A stretch of 64,000 nt of DNA, from positions 372,001 to 436,000 of the forward strand of contig NZ_CP134499.1 in NCBI RefSeq assembly GCF_031764535.1. Direction: 5' to 3'. This document shows positions 1-10,500 of the stretch, in pieces. Position numbers and translations under genes: made by a program. Source of the stretch: Pseudomonas sp. SG20056 (GTDB lineage Bacteria > Pseudomonadota > Gammaproteobacteria > Pseudomonadales > Pseudomonadaceae). Position 1 is the stretch's first letter, and every line of letters starts with the position of its first letter. A model generated the notes under the pieces. The model did no database searches, was not told where the DNA came from, and saw only the letters and a list, made by a program, of their open reading frames with translations.

Positions 1-1
1 C

Positions 2-451
2 GCCGAGTTCGCCAAGCACATGCCGGAATACTGCGGGGTGATTTCGGTCAACCCGACCACCAAGGCGAAGAAGCTGCGCATTGAGCACGAGGAAAGCCAG
101 TTCGACATGGCCATTCTCGAGCGCGCCCTGGAACGTGCGACCTTGCTGCCGATCGATAAAGTGATCGACGAGCTGGGCAAGGACGTGCAGATCGAGGAAG
201 TCAGCGAAGCGCTGGCCAGCCATGTGATCATCGATATTCGTCACCCCGATGCTGCCGAGGACGAGCCGCTCGCCCTGCCCGGCGTCGAGGTCATGGCGCT
301 GCCCTTCTATGCCCTGAACAGCAAGTTCAAAGAGCTGGATGAGGCGCGCCAGTACCTGTTGTATTGCGATAAAGGTGTGATGAGTCGTTTGCACGCCCAC
401 CACTTGCTGAGTGAGGGGCATGCCAATGTGCGCGTTTATCGTCCGGCATAA
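2..451 (+). CDS. thiI: ThiI C-terminus: tRNA 4-thiouridine / thiazole sulfurtransferase (5' truncated by window)
   Basis: The reading frame is open from base 2, so this is the last 149 codons of a longer gene. It holds the end of the adenylation/sulfurtransferase core ([14 protein letters not shown]) followed by a C-terminal rhodanese domain with the loop [10 protein letters not shown]. The Cys in that loop is where the persulfide forms. ThiI activates uridine-8 of tRNA with ATP and transfers sulfur to it; the rhodanese domain also serves thiazole synthesis for thiamine in the gamma-proteobacterial form. It acts in the cytoplasm. The family assignment is firm. What cannot be seen is the N-terminal ferredoxin-like, THUMP and PP-loop part. 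typA follows on the same strand after 156 bases, probably as a separate unit. Confidence 0.95.
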   Translation, partial: AEFAKHMPEYCGVISVNPTTKAKKLRIEHEESQFDMAILERALERATLLPIDKVIDELGKDVQIEEVSEALASHVIIDIRHPDAAEDEPLALPGVEVMALPFYALNSKFKELDEARQYLLYCDKGVMSRLHAHHLLSEGHANVRVYRPA

Positions 452-607
452 AACGCCCGGGTTGAATGGCGGCAGTATCCGCCATCGCCCTCCCGACCTA
501 CAGGCGGCGTGATTAACACGCTCGCGCCGCCTGGCAGAAATCGCAATTAGTTAATACTCGCCGCCTAGACTTAGCGGCACACCGAATCCTCTGATCGAGA
601 TACACAC

Positions 608-2428
608 GTGATCGAAAATCTACGCAACATCGCCATCATTGCCCACGTTGACCATGGTAAGACCACCCTGGTAGACAAACTCCTGCGTCAGTCCGGCACC
701 CTGGAACGTAACGAGCTCAACGACGAGCGCGTGATGGACAGCAACGACCAGGAAAAAGAGCGCGGCATTACCATTCTCGCCAAGAACACCGCGATCAACT
801 GGAACGGCTACCACATCAACATCGTGGATACCCCCGGCCACGCCGACTTCGGTGGTGAAGTTGAGCGCGTAATGTCGATGGTTGACTCCGTGCTGCTGCT
901 GGTTGACGCCCAAGACGGCCCGATGCCGCAAACCCGTTTCGTGACCAAGAAGGCCTTCGAAGCTGGCCTGCGTCCAATCGTGGTAATCAACAAGGTTGAC
1001 CGTCCAGGCGCGCGTCCAGACTGGGTTCTGGACCAGATTTTCGACCTGTTCGACAACCTCGGTGCCACCGAAGAGCAGCTGGACTTCAAAGTCGTCTACG
1101 CCTCGGCCCTGAACGGCATCGCCGGTCTGGATCACACCGACATGGCTGAAGACATGACCCCGCTGTACCAGTCCATCGTTGACAACGTGCCGTCCCCGGC
1201 TGTTGACGTTGATGGTCCGTTCCAGATGCAAATCTCCGCACTGGACTACAACAGCTTCCTCGGCATCATCGGCGTTGGCCGTATCGCCCGTGGTCGCGTC
1301 AAGCCGAACACTCCAGTGATCGCCATCGACGCCGACGGCAAGAAGCGCAACGGTCGTATCCTCAAGCTGATGGGTCACCACGGCTTGCACCGCATTGACG
1401 TTGAAGAAGCAACCGCCGGTGACATCGTTTGCGTCAGCGGCATGGACCAGCTGTTCATCTCCGACACCCTGTGCGACATCAACCACGTTGAAGCGATGAA
1501 GCCGCTGACCGTTGACGAGCCAACCGTCTCCATGACCTTCCAGGTCAACGACTCGCCGTTCTGCGGTAAAGAAGGCAAGTTCGTTACCAGCCGCAACATC
1601 AAAGAGCGTCTGGACAAAGAGCTGCTGTACAACGTGGCCCTGCGTGTTGAAGAAGGCGACAGCGCCGACAAGTTCAAAGTCTCCGGCCGTGGTGAGCTGC
1701 ACCTCTCGGTACTGATCGAAACCATGCGTCGCGAAGGCTTCGAAATGGGTGTAGGTCGTCCAGAAGTGATCATCCGCGTTGTGGATGGCGTGAAGCAGGA
1801 ACCGTTCGAAAACGTCACCATCGACACCCCGGAAGAATCCCAGGGCAAGGTCATGGAAGAGATGGGCCTGCGTAAGGGCGACCTGACCAACATGGTGCCG
1901 GATGGCAAAGGCCGTGTTCGTCTGGAATACAACATCCCTGCTCGCGGTCTGATCGGCTTCCGTAACCAGTTCCTGACCCTGACCAACGGTGCTGGCATCC
2001 TGACCTCGATCTTCGATCGCTACGACACCATGAAGTCCGGTGACATGTCCGGTCGTCAGAACGGTGTTCTGGTATCGGTAGAAACTGGCAAGGCACTGAC
2101 CTACTCCCTGGAAACCCTGCAGGCGCGCGGCAAGCTGTTCGTTGAGCACGGCCAGGAAATCTACAACGGTCAGATCGTCGGCCTGAACAGCCGCGACAAC
2201 GACATGGGCGTAAACCCAACCAAAGGCAAGAAGCTCGACAACATGCGTGCTTCCGGCAAAGACGAAACCATCGCCCTGGTTCCACCTGTCCGCTTCACCC
2301 TGGAGCAGGCGCTGGAATTCATCCAGGACGACGAGCTGTGCGAAGTTACGCCGAAGTCGATTCGTCTGCGTAAGAAGATCCTCGACGAAGGCGAGCGCAC
2401 CCGCGCTGCCAAAAAAGCCAAGAACTGA
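608..2428 (+). CDS. typA: Ribosome-associated GTPase TypA/BipA
   Basis: A 606-residue translational GTPase related to EF-G, of normal length for BipA. The G1 loop AHVDHGKT is at residues 12-19, followed by RGITI (G2), DTPGHADF (G3) and NKVD (G4). The elongation-factor domains II, III and V-like follow, then the BipA-specific C-terminal domain ending in a lysine/arginine-rich tail. It binds the 70S ribosome and supports 50S assembly and growth at low temperature or under stress (known for the family). The start is a GTG; the next in-frame Met would remove the G1 loop, so GTG at 608 is chosen. Only a weak GAG lies upstream as ribosome-binding site. A strong terminator follows directly, so typA ends its transcript. 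Confidence 0.97.
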   Translation: MIENLRNIAIIAHVDHGKTTLVDKLLRQSGTLERNELNDERVMDSNDQEKERGITILAKNTAINWNGYHINIVDTPGHADFGGEVERVMSMVDSVLLLVDAQDGPMPQTRFVTKKAFEAGLRPIVVINKVDRPGARPDWVLDQIFDLFDNLGATEEQLDFKVVYASALNGIAGLDHTDMAEDMTPLYQSIVDNVPSPAVDVDGPFQMQISALDYNSFLGIIGVGRIARGRVKPNTPVIAIDADGKKRNGRILKLMGHHGLHRIDVEEATAGDIVCVSGMDQLFISDTLCDINHVEAMKPLTVDEPTVSMTFQVNDSPFCGKEGKFVTSRNIKERLDKELLYNVALRVEEGDSADKFKVSGRGELHLSVLIETMRREGFEMGVGRPEVIIRVVDGVKQEPFENVTIDTPEESQGKVMEEMGLRKGDLTNMVPDGKGRVRLEYNIPARGLIGFRNQFLTLTNGAGILTSIFDRYDTMKSGDMSGRQNGVLVSVETGKALTYSLETLQARGKLFVEHGQEIYNGQIVGLNSRDNDMGVNPTKGKKLDNMRASGKDETIALVPPVRFTLEQALEFIQDDELCEVTPKSIRLRKKILDEGERTRAAKKAKN

Positions 2429-2450
2429 TAACAGTTCTAGCTAACTGAAA

Positions 2451-2485
2451 AGCCCCCGCCGGCGCGAGCCTGCGGGGGCTTTTTT
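2451..2485 (+). terminator. Rho-independent terminator after typA
   Basis: Stem AGCCCCCGC (2451-2459) pairs with GCGGGGGCT (2472-2480) and is followed by five T. It sits 22 bases after the typA stop, with a run of A on the other side of the stem. Textbook intrinsic terminator. Confidence 0.93.
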
Positions 2486-2765
2486 ATTGGGCTGTCGTCG
2501 CGTGCGGCCACTTTTGGGTAATCCCTGTGCGACGATTAAATAATGCTCTCAACGATTTTTATGTCTGGCATTTAGCTGTGCTGCTTCTCAATCGTGGGCG
2601 CCTTGTGTAAGGTTCGCCGCGACAGCAACCGGCGGTCAGAAGTTCAGGATGAACGGCTGGTTCTGTGAGGTGGGTCACGTGCTGTGCGGGTGATGGCAAC
2701 TCGCCATGTGTTCTAATGCGCGCCGCATTTTCCTCTGTTAATTCGCTATTCAAAGGATTGAAGGC
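2486..2765. other. Intergenic region before the two-partner secretion locus
   Basis: No convincing gene is seen here. The region is more AT-rich near 2535-2575 and ends with CAAAGGATTGAAGGC, which gives a good AAAGGA ribosome-binding site for the transporter gene. A short palindrome TGGC-AACTC-GCCA lies at about 2694-2706 and could be an operator. The promoter of the cdiB-cdiA operon must lie here, but I cannot assign -35/-10 boxes with confidence. Confidence 0.4.
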
Positions 2766-4532
2766 ATGTCCCTTCGTAGTAAACCTTTATGGCCTGCCAT
2801 CCCTGGCGGTCACCCTGCGGGCCATCGCTGTGCAACGTTAAAAATGGCTTCCGGCCATTTTTTGGCCGTTTGGCTGATGTGTATCCTTTTTCCCGCTGTA
2901 TCGCTGGCGCAAACGCCAGGTGATCGGGACCTTATCCGCGAGCGTCAGGAGCGTCTGCTGCAAGAGCAGGAGCGCCGCCTGGATGAGTTGCGCCAATTGC
3001 CTGGCAAGGTCGAGCAACTACCCGCGCAACCAGTTGCTGAAGACGAACGCTGCTTTGCCATCGAGCAGATCAATCTGGTCGGCACCACGCTGCTCAGTCC
3101 AGCTGATCAGGCCGCTATTCTCAAACCTTACAGCGGCCAATGCTTGGGCGTTGGTCAGCTCAATCAGCTGCTTAAGGACATCACCAATCACTACCTCGGT
3201 CGTGGTTATGTCACCACGCGCGCCTACCTGCCGCAGCAAGACCTGGCCAGCGGTACGCTGCAGGTCACGGTAGTCGAGGGCCAACTGGAAGGCTTGAACA
3301 GCTCGGAGTTGGCCTCTGATCGTGAGCTGGCCATGAGCTTTCCTGGTGCAACCGAGCGCGTGCTGAATTTGCGCGAGTTGGAGCAACTGGTCGAGCAGCT
3401 CAACCGTTTGCCGTCGCGTCAGGCACAGCTGGAACTGGTGCCTGGTGAGCAGGTTGGTGGTAGCCGTGTGCAGCTGCAAGGTCAGCGCAGCAAGCCGTGG
3501 CGCGTCAGCCTGGCGCGGCATAACGATGGCCAGTTGAGTACCGGTGAGCAGCAGTGGGGGCTGGGTTTGGATTGGGATAGCCCGTTGGGTCTAGCCGACC
3601 AGCTGAGCCTACGTGCCGGTCGCGATGCCGTCAGCGACAGTTACCGCCATTCGCATAACCAGAGCCTCAACTACAGCCTGCCGTATGGCTGGTGGACCTT
3701 CAATTACAGCTACAGCCAGAGCTACTACCGCACCGAAAGCGAAGCCAACGGTTTTGCCTTTGATCAGGATGGCGAGAGCAAAACCCACGCTTTGCGTGCT
3801 GAACGTGTTCTGCACCGCGACAGCCTGAGCAAAACCGCCGCCAGCCTGGGCGTCAGTCACCTGCGCAGCAACAACTTTATCCTCGGCAACCTGATCGATG
3901 TCTCCAGCCAGCGTCTGTCCGAAGCACAGTTGGGCTTTAACCATGGCCGACGTATTGGCAATGCCTTCGTCAACGCCGACCTCGGCTGGCAACACGGCAC
4001 CGGCGCATTTGATGCGCAGCGCAGCGGCAGCCCACAAAGCGGTCAGCCGGTGGCGCGGTACAACAAATACAGCCTGACCCTGAGCTACCTGCAACCGTTT
4101 CAGCTGTGGGGCGAGTCGTTCAGCTTCGACAGCCTGGCCAACGGTCAGCGCAGTGAAGATGTGCTGTACAGCCCGCAACGCATCAGCGTCGGCGGCCTGA
4201 GTTCGGTGCGCGGTTTCAAGGAACAATCGCTGTCCGGCGACAGCGGCGCCTACTGGCGCAACCAAGTGCGCTGGCGCAAGGCGGTGAGTTGGCAACCGCT
4301 GCAGCCCTTTGTCAGTGAGTACGGCGTGGCATTCGCCTACGACATGGGTGTGATCAGCGGCGGGCGTTACAACCCGGACCAGCACGGTCGCCTCTCCGGC
4401 AATGCCATCGAGCTGAGTGCCCGTGGCCAGCACATGGCCGCTTCGGTGACCTTCGCCCGTTCACTGGAGCGCCCGGACGCCATCGAGCGTCAGGAGCATC
4501 CGGTGTACTTCCGGGTCGACCTGTTCTTCTGA
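2766..4532 (+). CDS. cdiB: Two-partner secretion transporter, TpsB / ShlB-FhaC-HecB family (CdiB-like)
   Basis: 588-residue outer-membrane Omp85-superfamily protein. A signal peptide is visible at about residues 27-49 (MASGHFLAVWLMCILFPAVSLAQ). It is followed by a charged helix (RDLIRERQERLLQEQERRLDELRQ), then POTRA domains beginning near CFAIEQINLVG, then a C-terminal 16-strand-type beta-barrel. The conserved VRGF motif of loop 6 is at residues 481-484. The protein ends in Phe (VYFRVDLFF), as outer-membrane barrels do. It exports the partner exoprotein encoded 45 bases downstream. The upstream ATG has the best ribosome-binding site (AAAGGA), but it puts 26 residues in front of the signal peptide. 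ATG at 2844 is a possible alternative start. Confidence 0.93.
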   Translation: MSLRSKPLWPAIPGGHPAGHRCATLKMASGHFLAVWLMCILFPAVSLAQTPGDRDLIRERQERLLQEQERRLDELRQLPGKVEQLPAQPVAEDERCFAIEQINLVGTTLLSPADQAAILKPYSGQCLGVGQLNQLLKDITNHYLGRGYVTTRAYLPQQDLASGTLQVTVVEGQLEGLNSSELASDRELAMSFPGATERVLNLRELEQLVEQLNRLPSRQAQLELVPGEQVGGSRVQLQGQRSKPWRVSLARHNDGQLSTGEQQWGLGLDWDSPLGLADQLSLRAGRDAVSDSYRHSHNQSLNYSLPYGWWTFNYSYSQSYYRTESEANGFAFDQDGESKTHALRAERVLHRDSLSKTAASLGVSHLRSNNFILGNLIDVSSQRLSEAQLGFNHGRRIGNAFVNADLGWQHGTGAFDAQRSGSPQSGQPVARYNKYSLTLSYLQPFQLWGESFSFDSLANGQRSEDVLYSPQRISVGGLSSVRGFKEQSLSGDSGAYWRNQVRWRKAVSWQPLQPFVSEYGVAFAYDMGVISGGRYNPDQHGRLSGNAIELSARGQHMAASVTFARSLERPDAIERQEHPVYFRVDLFF

Positions 4533-4577
4533 TTTTTCTGATTTCTGCTTTATAGCCCTACGGGTTGGAGTTATTAC

Positions 4578-7500
4578 ATGGACGTTCGCACGCCATTTTT
4601 CCAAAACATTGCCTGTGTCCTGATCGGGGTACTGTTCCTTAACCCGATTGTTTCTACGGCGGCCGAACTGGCGCTGGATGCCCAGGCCGGCAGCAATGCT
4701 GCGGTAACCCAGGCCGCCAATGGCGTGTCCATGGTCAATATCGCCACACCCAATGGCAGTGGCCTGTCGCACAACAAATTCACCGACTTCAACGTCAATC
4801 AGCAGGGCCTGATTCTCAACAACAGCGCCCAGGCAGTGGTGCAGACGCAGTTGGGCGGTTATGTAATGGGTAACCCCAACCTCACGGGCGGGGCGGCGAA
4901 CGTCATCCTCAATGAGGTCAACGGCGGCAGCCCCAGTCAGCTCAGGGGCTACACCGAAGTGGCCGGCAAGTCCGCTGCGGTCATCGTTGCCAACCCGCAT
5001 GGCATCAGCTGCGATGGCTGCGGCTTTATCAATACCCCGCGCGTGACCCTTAGCACCGGCAAACCAGTGGTAGAAGGCGGGCGTCTGGATCGCTTTGATG
5101 TCGAGGGCGGGCAGATCAGCATCGAAGGCGATGGCCTCAATGCGCGCAATGTCAGCCAGTTTGACCTGATCACCCGCAGTGCGCAGATCAACGCCGAGCT
5201 GCATGCCAACCAACTGAATGTGATTACCGGGCGTAACGATGTTGACGCCGCCAACCTCAGTGCCACCGCCAAAGCCGATGATGGCAGCGCCAAACCGCAA
5301 CTGGCCATCGACAGCTCAGCGCTGGGGGGCATGTACGCCGGGGCTATTCGCCTGGTCGGTACCGAAGCCGGTGTAGGCGTAAAACTGGCCGGTGATATGG
5401 CCGCCAGTGCCGGCGATATTCAGATCGACGCCAATGGTCAGCTGAGCATGGCGCGCACTGCTGCTAGCCGTGACTTGCAGCTCAAGGCCGAGAATATCGA
5501 ACTGAATGCGGACACCTTCGCTGGGCGCAATGCCGTTGTAGACGCCAGTGGCCAGACGCTGGTCAAAGAAAGCCTGGCAGCCACCCAGCAGCTAACCGTT
5601 AACGGTGGCGAACTGCTCAACCAGGGCGTGGTAGAGGCGGGCGTACGTGCCGATGGCAGCCTGAACAACACGGCCACCCTTAGCCTGCAAACCAGCACGG
5701 TGAAAAACCACGGCTCCATCACCTCCCACGGCAGCCTGAACAGTGATGTGCAGACCCTGGATAACCGCACCGGCAAGCTGCTCAGCGCCGGTGACGCAAC
5801 GCTCAACGCGCAGACACTGGACAACCAGGGCGGGCGTATCGTTGCGCAGAAAAACCTCGACCTGAGCGGTAACCAGCTGAACAATCAGGGCGGTGAAGTC
5901 CTGGCCCAGCAAGCGATCAAGGTCACGGCGGCCAACCTGGATAACCAGGACGGCACCGTGGCCGGTGATGCGCTTGACCTACAACTCAGCGCGAACCTGA
6001 ATAACCAGAATGGGCTGGTTGAATCCGCCAGCGATCTGCAACTGGCGGTCAATACCCTGAGCAACAACGGCGGCAAACTGCGCGCCCTGGGTGGCGAGGG
6101 CGAAAGCCGGTTTGTTCTGGGTGGCCTGCTCAATAACGATGCCGGCCTGGTTGAGGTTGGCAGTGGTGCATTTGCCCTGAGCAGCGTGGGCTTGAGCAAC
6201 CTCGGCGGTACTGTGCGCCACACTGGCAATCAGGGCTTTAACCTTGATCTGGGTGACATCGGCCTCGCTGGTGGTAGTTTCAGCACGGCAGGCGAATTGA
6301 CCCTGCAGGCCGATGCCTGGAGCAACAGCAGCCAGTTGCAGGCCGAGCGCTTAACCTTGGCTATTGGCGAGTTCACTCAGACTGCCAGCGGTAAATTGTT
6401 GTCCCGCCAGAGCATCGTGGCGACGGGAGATAACTGGATCAACCACGGCAGTATCGAGACCGACGGCGAGCTTGAACTTGATCTGGCTGGTAGCTACAGC
6501 GGTAACGGTTCTCTGTTGAGCCAAGGAGACCTGATTTTCACTGCCGCTAGTGCCAGCATGGGCGCTGCAGCCAAAGTACGCAGTGGTGGCCGGGCGGATT
6601 TCAGTCTGGGTTCGAGCTTCGAAAACCGTGGAGTGATCAGTGCGGCAGAGGCGCTGCTGCTGAGTGCAAGCAGCCTCAATAACTTCGGCACATTGGGGGC
6701 AGGCGCAGCATTGCTGGTGCAAGCCAACAGCATGCGCAATGAAGGTGGTCTGCTGTTCAGTGGTAGCCAGATGCAGCTACGTGGCGATAGCTTGGTTAAT
6801 CAGCGCGGTGACCTGTACAGCGTCGGTAACTTCAGTTTTGCTGCCCTTGCACCGAGCGATCAAGCCGCGCGTTTCAGCAACGTATCCGGCACGCTGGAAA
6901 GCGAAGCTGATGTCAGCATCCAAGCCAAGTTGATCGAAAACATCCGCGAAAGCCTGGATATCGTCACCCGCAAGGTAGCTGTGCAATTTTATGATCGCGA
7001 CTGTACCGATTGCAGCGGCGACAAGGAAAACGTGCGTTATCGCCTCCGGGAAATCGAGCGCACCGAAGGGCTCAATGTCAGCCCACAAAGCAGCCTACTT
7101 GCGGGCGGCAATCTGCTGCTAAGCAGTGATGACCTGGCCAACCACTCCAGCCTGATTTCAGCCAATGGCAATGTACAGATCGACACCACGCGCTTCGATA
7201 ACAAGGGCGCGCAGACTGGCGAATACCTGATCACTCGTCGGGCTACTAGTGAGCGTGAGAAGTCGACAGGTTTTATCGTCGATGCCGTCAATGACTTCAA
7301 TGCGCAGAATTGGCCAAACGCCAGTGCCAACGTTAATGCGCAACTCAACCATATTCTCAGTAAGTATCTGCCCAGCCATACAGGTCCAAGCGTCACGTTT
7401 ACCCCCGATGCTGTACAGGCCTATGCCGCCATCATTCAGGCCGGTGGTGATGTCCAGATCAACGCCCCTGAGCAGCTAAACAGTGGCGTCATTCGCCCCT

Positions 7501-10500
7501 CATTTAGCTATGTCGCGGGCGGTAGCCGTGACCCAGGCACCAGTGCGCCTGGTACCTCGATCGCTACCGTCGTTACCCTCAATACGCAGCTGCCGCCTGA
7601 TCTTGCTCAGCAGGCCGTTGACCCTTTGGCTTTGCCGGGCTTTAACCTGCCGCAAGGGCAGAATGGTCTGTTCCAGATCAACACTCAGGTGGGCCATCGC
7701 TACCTGATCGAGACCAACCCAGTCTTCGCCAGCCTGAAGAATTTTCTCAATTCCGATTACATGCTGGGCAACCTGGGCTACGACCCGCAGACCGCCCAGA
7801 AGCGTCTGGGTGATGGCTTTTACGAGCAGCGCCTGATTCGTGAAGCCGTGGTTGCTCGTACCGGTCAGCGCTACCTGGCCGGCCTGGACAGTGACGAGGC
7901 GCAGTTCCGTTACCTGATGGACAATGCCATCGCCAGTAAAGAGGCCCTTAATCTCAGCCTGGGCGTTAGCCTGACTGCCGAGCAAGTGGCGGCACTGACC
8001 CACGATCTGGTGTGGATGGAAGAGCGCGAAGTGGCCGGGCAGAAAGTGCTGGTGCCGGTACTTTATCTGGCACAAGCCGAAGGCCGTTTGGCGCCCAATG
8101 GTGCCCTTATCCAAGGGCGCGATGTTGCGTTGATCTCCGGCGGCAACCTCACTAACCAGGGCGCCCTACGCGCCAGCAACAACCTCAGCGTCACGGCCAG
8201 CACTATCAGCAACAGCGGATTGATGCAGGCCAGCGAGCGCCTGTCGCTGCTGGCTACCGATAGCATTCGCAACGCCCAGGGTGGGATTATCGCGGGTAAG
8301 GATGTCACGGCGATTGCCCTGACTGGCGATATCGTCAACGAGCGTACCGTCACCCGTCACGAATCAGGCAAGCGCGGCTATCAGCACCAGCAGGACTTCG
8401 TTGACAGCGCCGCGCGTATCGAAGCCAGTGGCGAGCTGAGCCTGAGCGCCGGTCGCGATATCCAGAATATCGGCAGTGCGCTCAAGAGCGGTGGCGATAT
8501 GCAGCTGGATGCCGGGCGTGATCTGGTGATTGCTTCGGCGCAGGAGCACGACCTGACCACCCGCAAAGACCGCAAAGGCAATAGCCGCCGCGAGCAGATC
8601 ACCCAGTACGGCAGTGAAGTCGAAGCTGGAGGCAATATTGAGCTGAGTGCCGAGCGCGACCTGGCAGTGATCGCCAGCCGTGTAAGCGCTGGAGAAGACC
8701 TGGTCGCAGCCGCAGGCGGTGATGTACTGATTGCTGCGGCCGCCAATGAAGACCACGACGAGTCGCACCGCAAAAGCGGCGGCAAGAAGGTCGACAAGGT
8801 AGAAAGTCATGTTAGTCAGCAAGCCGCCGAGTTGACCGCAGGTGGCAATTTGAAGGTACTGGCGGGTAACGATCTGACGGCGGTGGCCAGCAAACTCAAA
8901 GCGGGTGACGAAGCCTACCTGTATGCCGGCAACCAGCTGTCACTGCTGGCCGCGCAAAACAGCGACTACTCGTTGTACGACATGAGCAAAAAAGGTGGCT
9001 GGGGTAGTAAGGCCACCCAGCGCGACGAAGTGACCACGATCCGCAATGTTGGCACCAGCATTACTGCGGGTGGTGATTTGACCCTGGTTAGCGAAGGCGA
9101 CCAACTTTATCAGCGTGCCCGCCTGGAAAGCGGTAATGACCTGACCCTGGACAGCGGTGGCAGCATCACCTTTGAGGCGGTGAAGGATCTGGATCAGGAG
9201 AGTCATGAGAAGAGCAAAAACAGCTGGGCTTGGACGTCTGCCGAGGGTAAGGGCACGACCGATGAGACCTTGCTGCAAAGCCAGTTGATCGCGAAGGGGG
9301 AGCTCGTTATCCAGGCCGTTGATGGCTTGAATATCGATATCAAGCAGGTCAATAAACAGAGCATTGACCAGACTATTAATGCGATGGTTGCCGCTGATCC
9401 GGAGCTGGCTTGGTTGACGGAGATGGAGCAGCGCGGTGATGTGGACTGGCGCCAGGTGAAGGAGGTGCATGATTCCTTCAAGTACAGCCATTCGGGATTG
9501 GGCGGCGCGGCGATGATCATCATTGCGATCATCGTGACGTACCTGACGGCGGGGGCTGCAAGCGGCGCGATAGGTTCTATGGCGGGTGCCGGGGCAGGCA
9601 GTGGCTCGGCCATGGCGGCTGCCGGCTCTTCGGCTATGGTCAGTGCGGGTACTGCTGTAGGTACCGCCAGTGCTGGTTGGGCCAACGTCGCTTTAACCGC
9701 CGTTGCCACTTCGGCAGCCAGCAATGCGGCTATTAGCACCATCAACAACCGGGGTAACTTGGGTGCGGTGGTCAAGGATGTGACCTCCAGCGACAACCTC
9801 AAAGGCTACGCCACCTCGGCCATAACCGCAGGCGTTACCGCTGGCGTGCTGGACAGTGCCTTTGGCGTAACCGGCGACAACGTCAACAAGGTCACCAAGG
9901 GCTTCGACCTGAGCAAGCCCAGTGAACTGGCCAAATTTGGTACTTACCTTGGTGCACAGGGCGCGGTTCATGCGGTGACCCAGACCGCCGTTCAAGGCGG
10001 CAGCCTTGGCGATAACCTGCAAAGCGCGCTGACCGGCCAGGTGCAGCACCTACTGCAGGCTGGTGTTTTCAATGCGGTGGGTGATTTTGCCGGCGGCAGG
10101 TGGGTGGAAGGCGTCGACTGGGCGGACGGCAGCCCGGAAAAGATCGCCCTGCATGCTGTGGTGGGTGGGTTGCTCAGCGAAGCGACCGGTGGTGACTTCA
10201 AGACCGGCGCATTGACTGCTGGTGCCAACGAGTTGCTGATCGAACAACTGTCGGGTGTGATCAAGGGCGACAAAGGTCTGGAACTGGTAGTCTCGCAAAT
10301 CATCGGTGTAGCGGCGGCCACGGCGACCGGTGGCGACCCGGCCAAGGCGGCGGAGCTGGCGAAGAATGCGACGGCGTATAACAGGCAGTTGCATCCAGAT
10401 GAAGTCAAGCTGATCCGCAAACAGGCTGATGATCTGGCCAAAGAAGCCGGGATTAGCCCAGCCGAAGCAGAGCGCCGCCTTGCAGAAGCAATGGCCTTCT

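Noticed and set aside
620-2149. Long reverse-strand open frame (509 codons) opposite typA
   Set aside because: It is antisense to a clear GTPase gene, with low-complexity His/Val/Gln-rich translation and no domain; a by-product of GC-rich codon use.
3609-4433. Reverse open frame inside the transporter gene
   Set aside because: Ala/Val/Thr-rich shadow of the beta-barrel codons; the forward gene has a complete POTRA/barrel structure.
10375-10403. Search for a VENN pretoxin motif in the exoprotein
   Set aside because: No VENN is present; YNRQLHPDE occupies the expected place, which I take as the Pseudomonas-type border.
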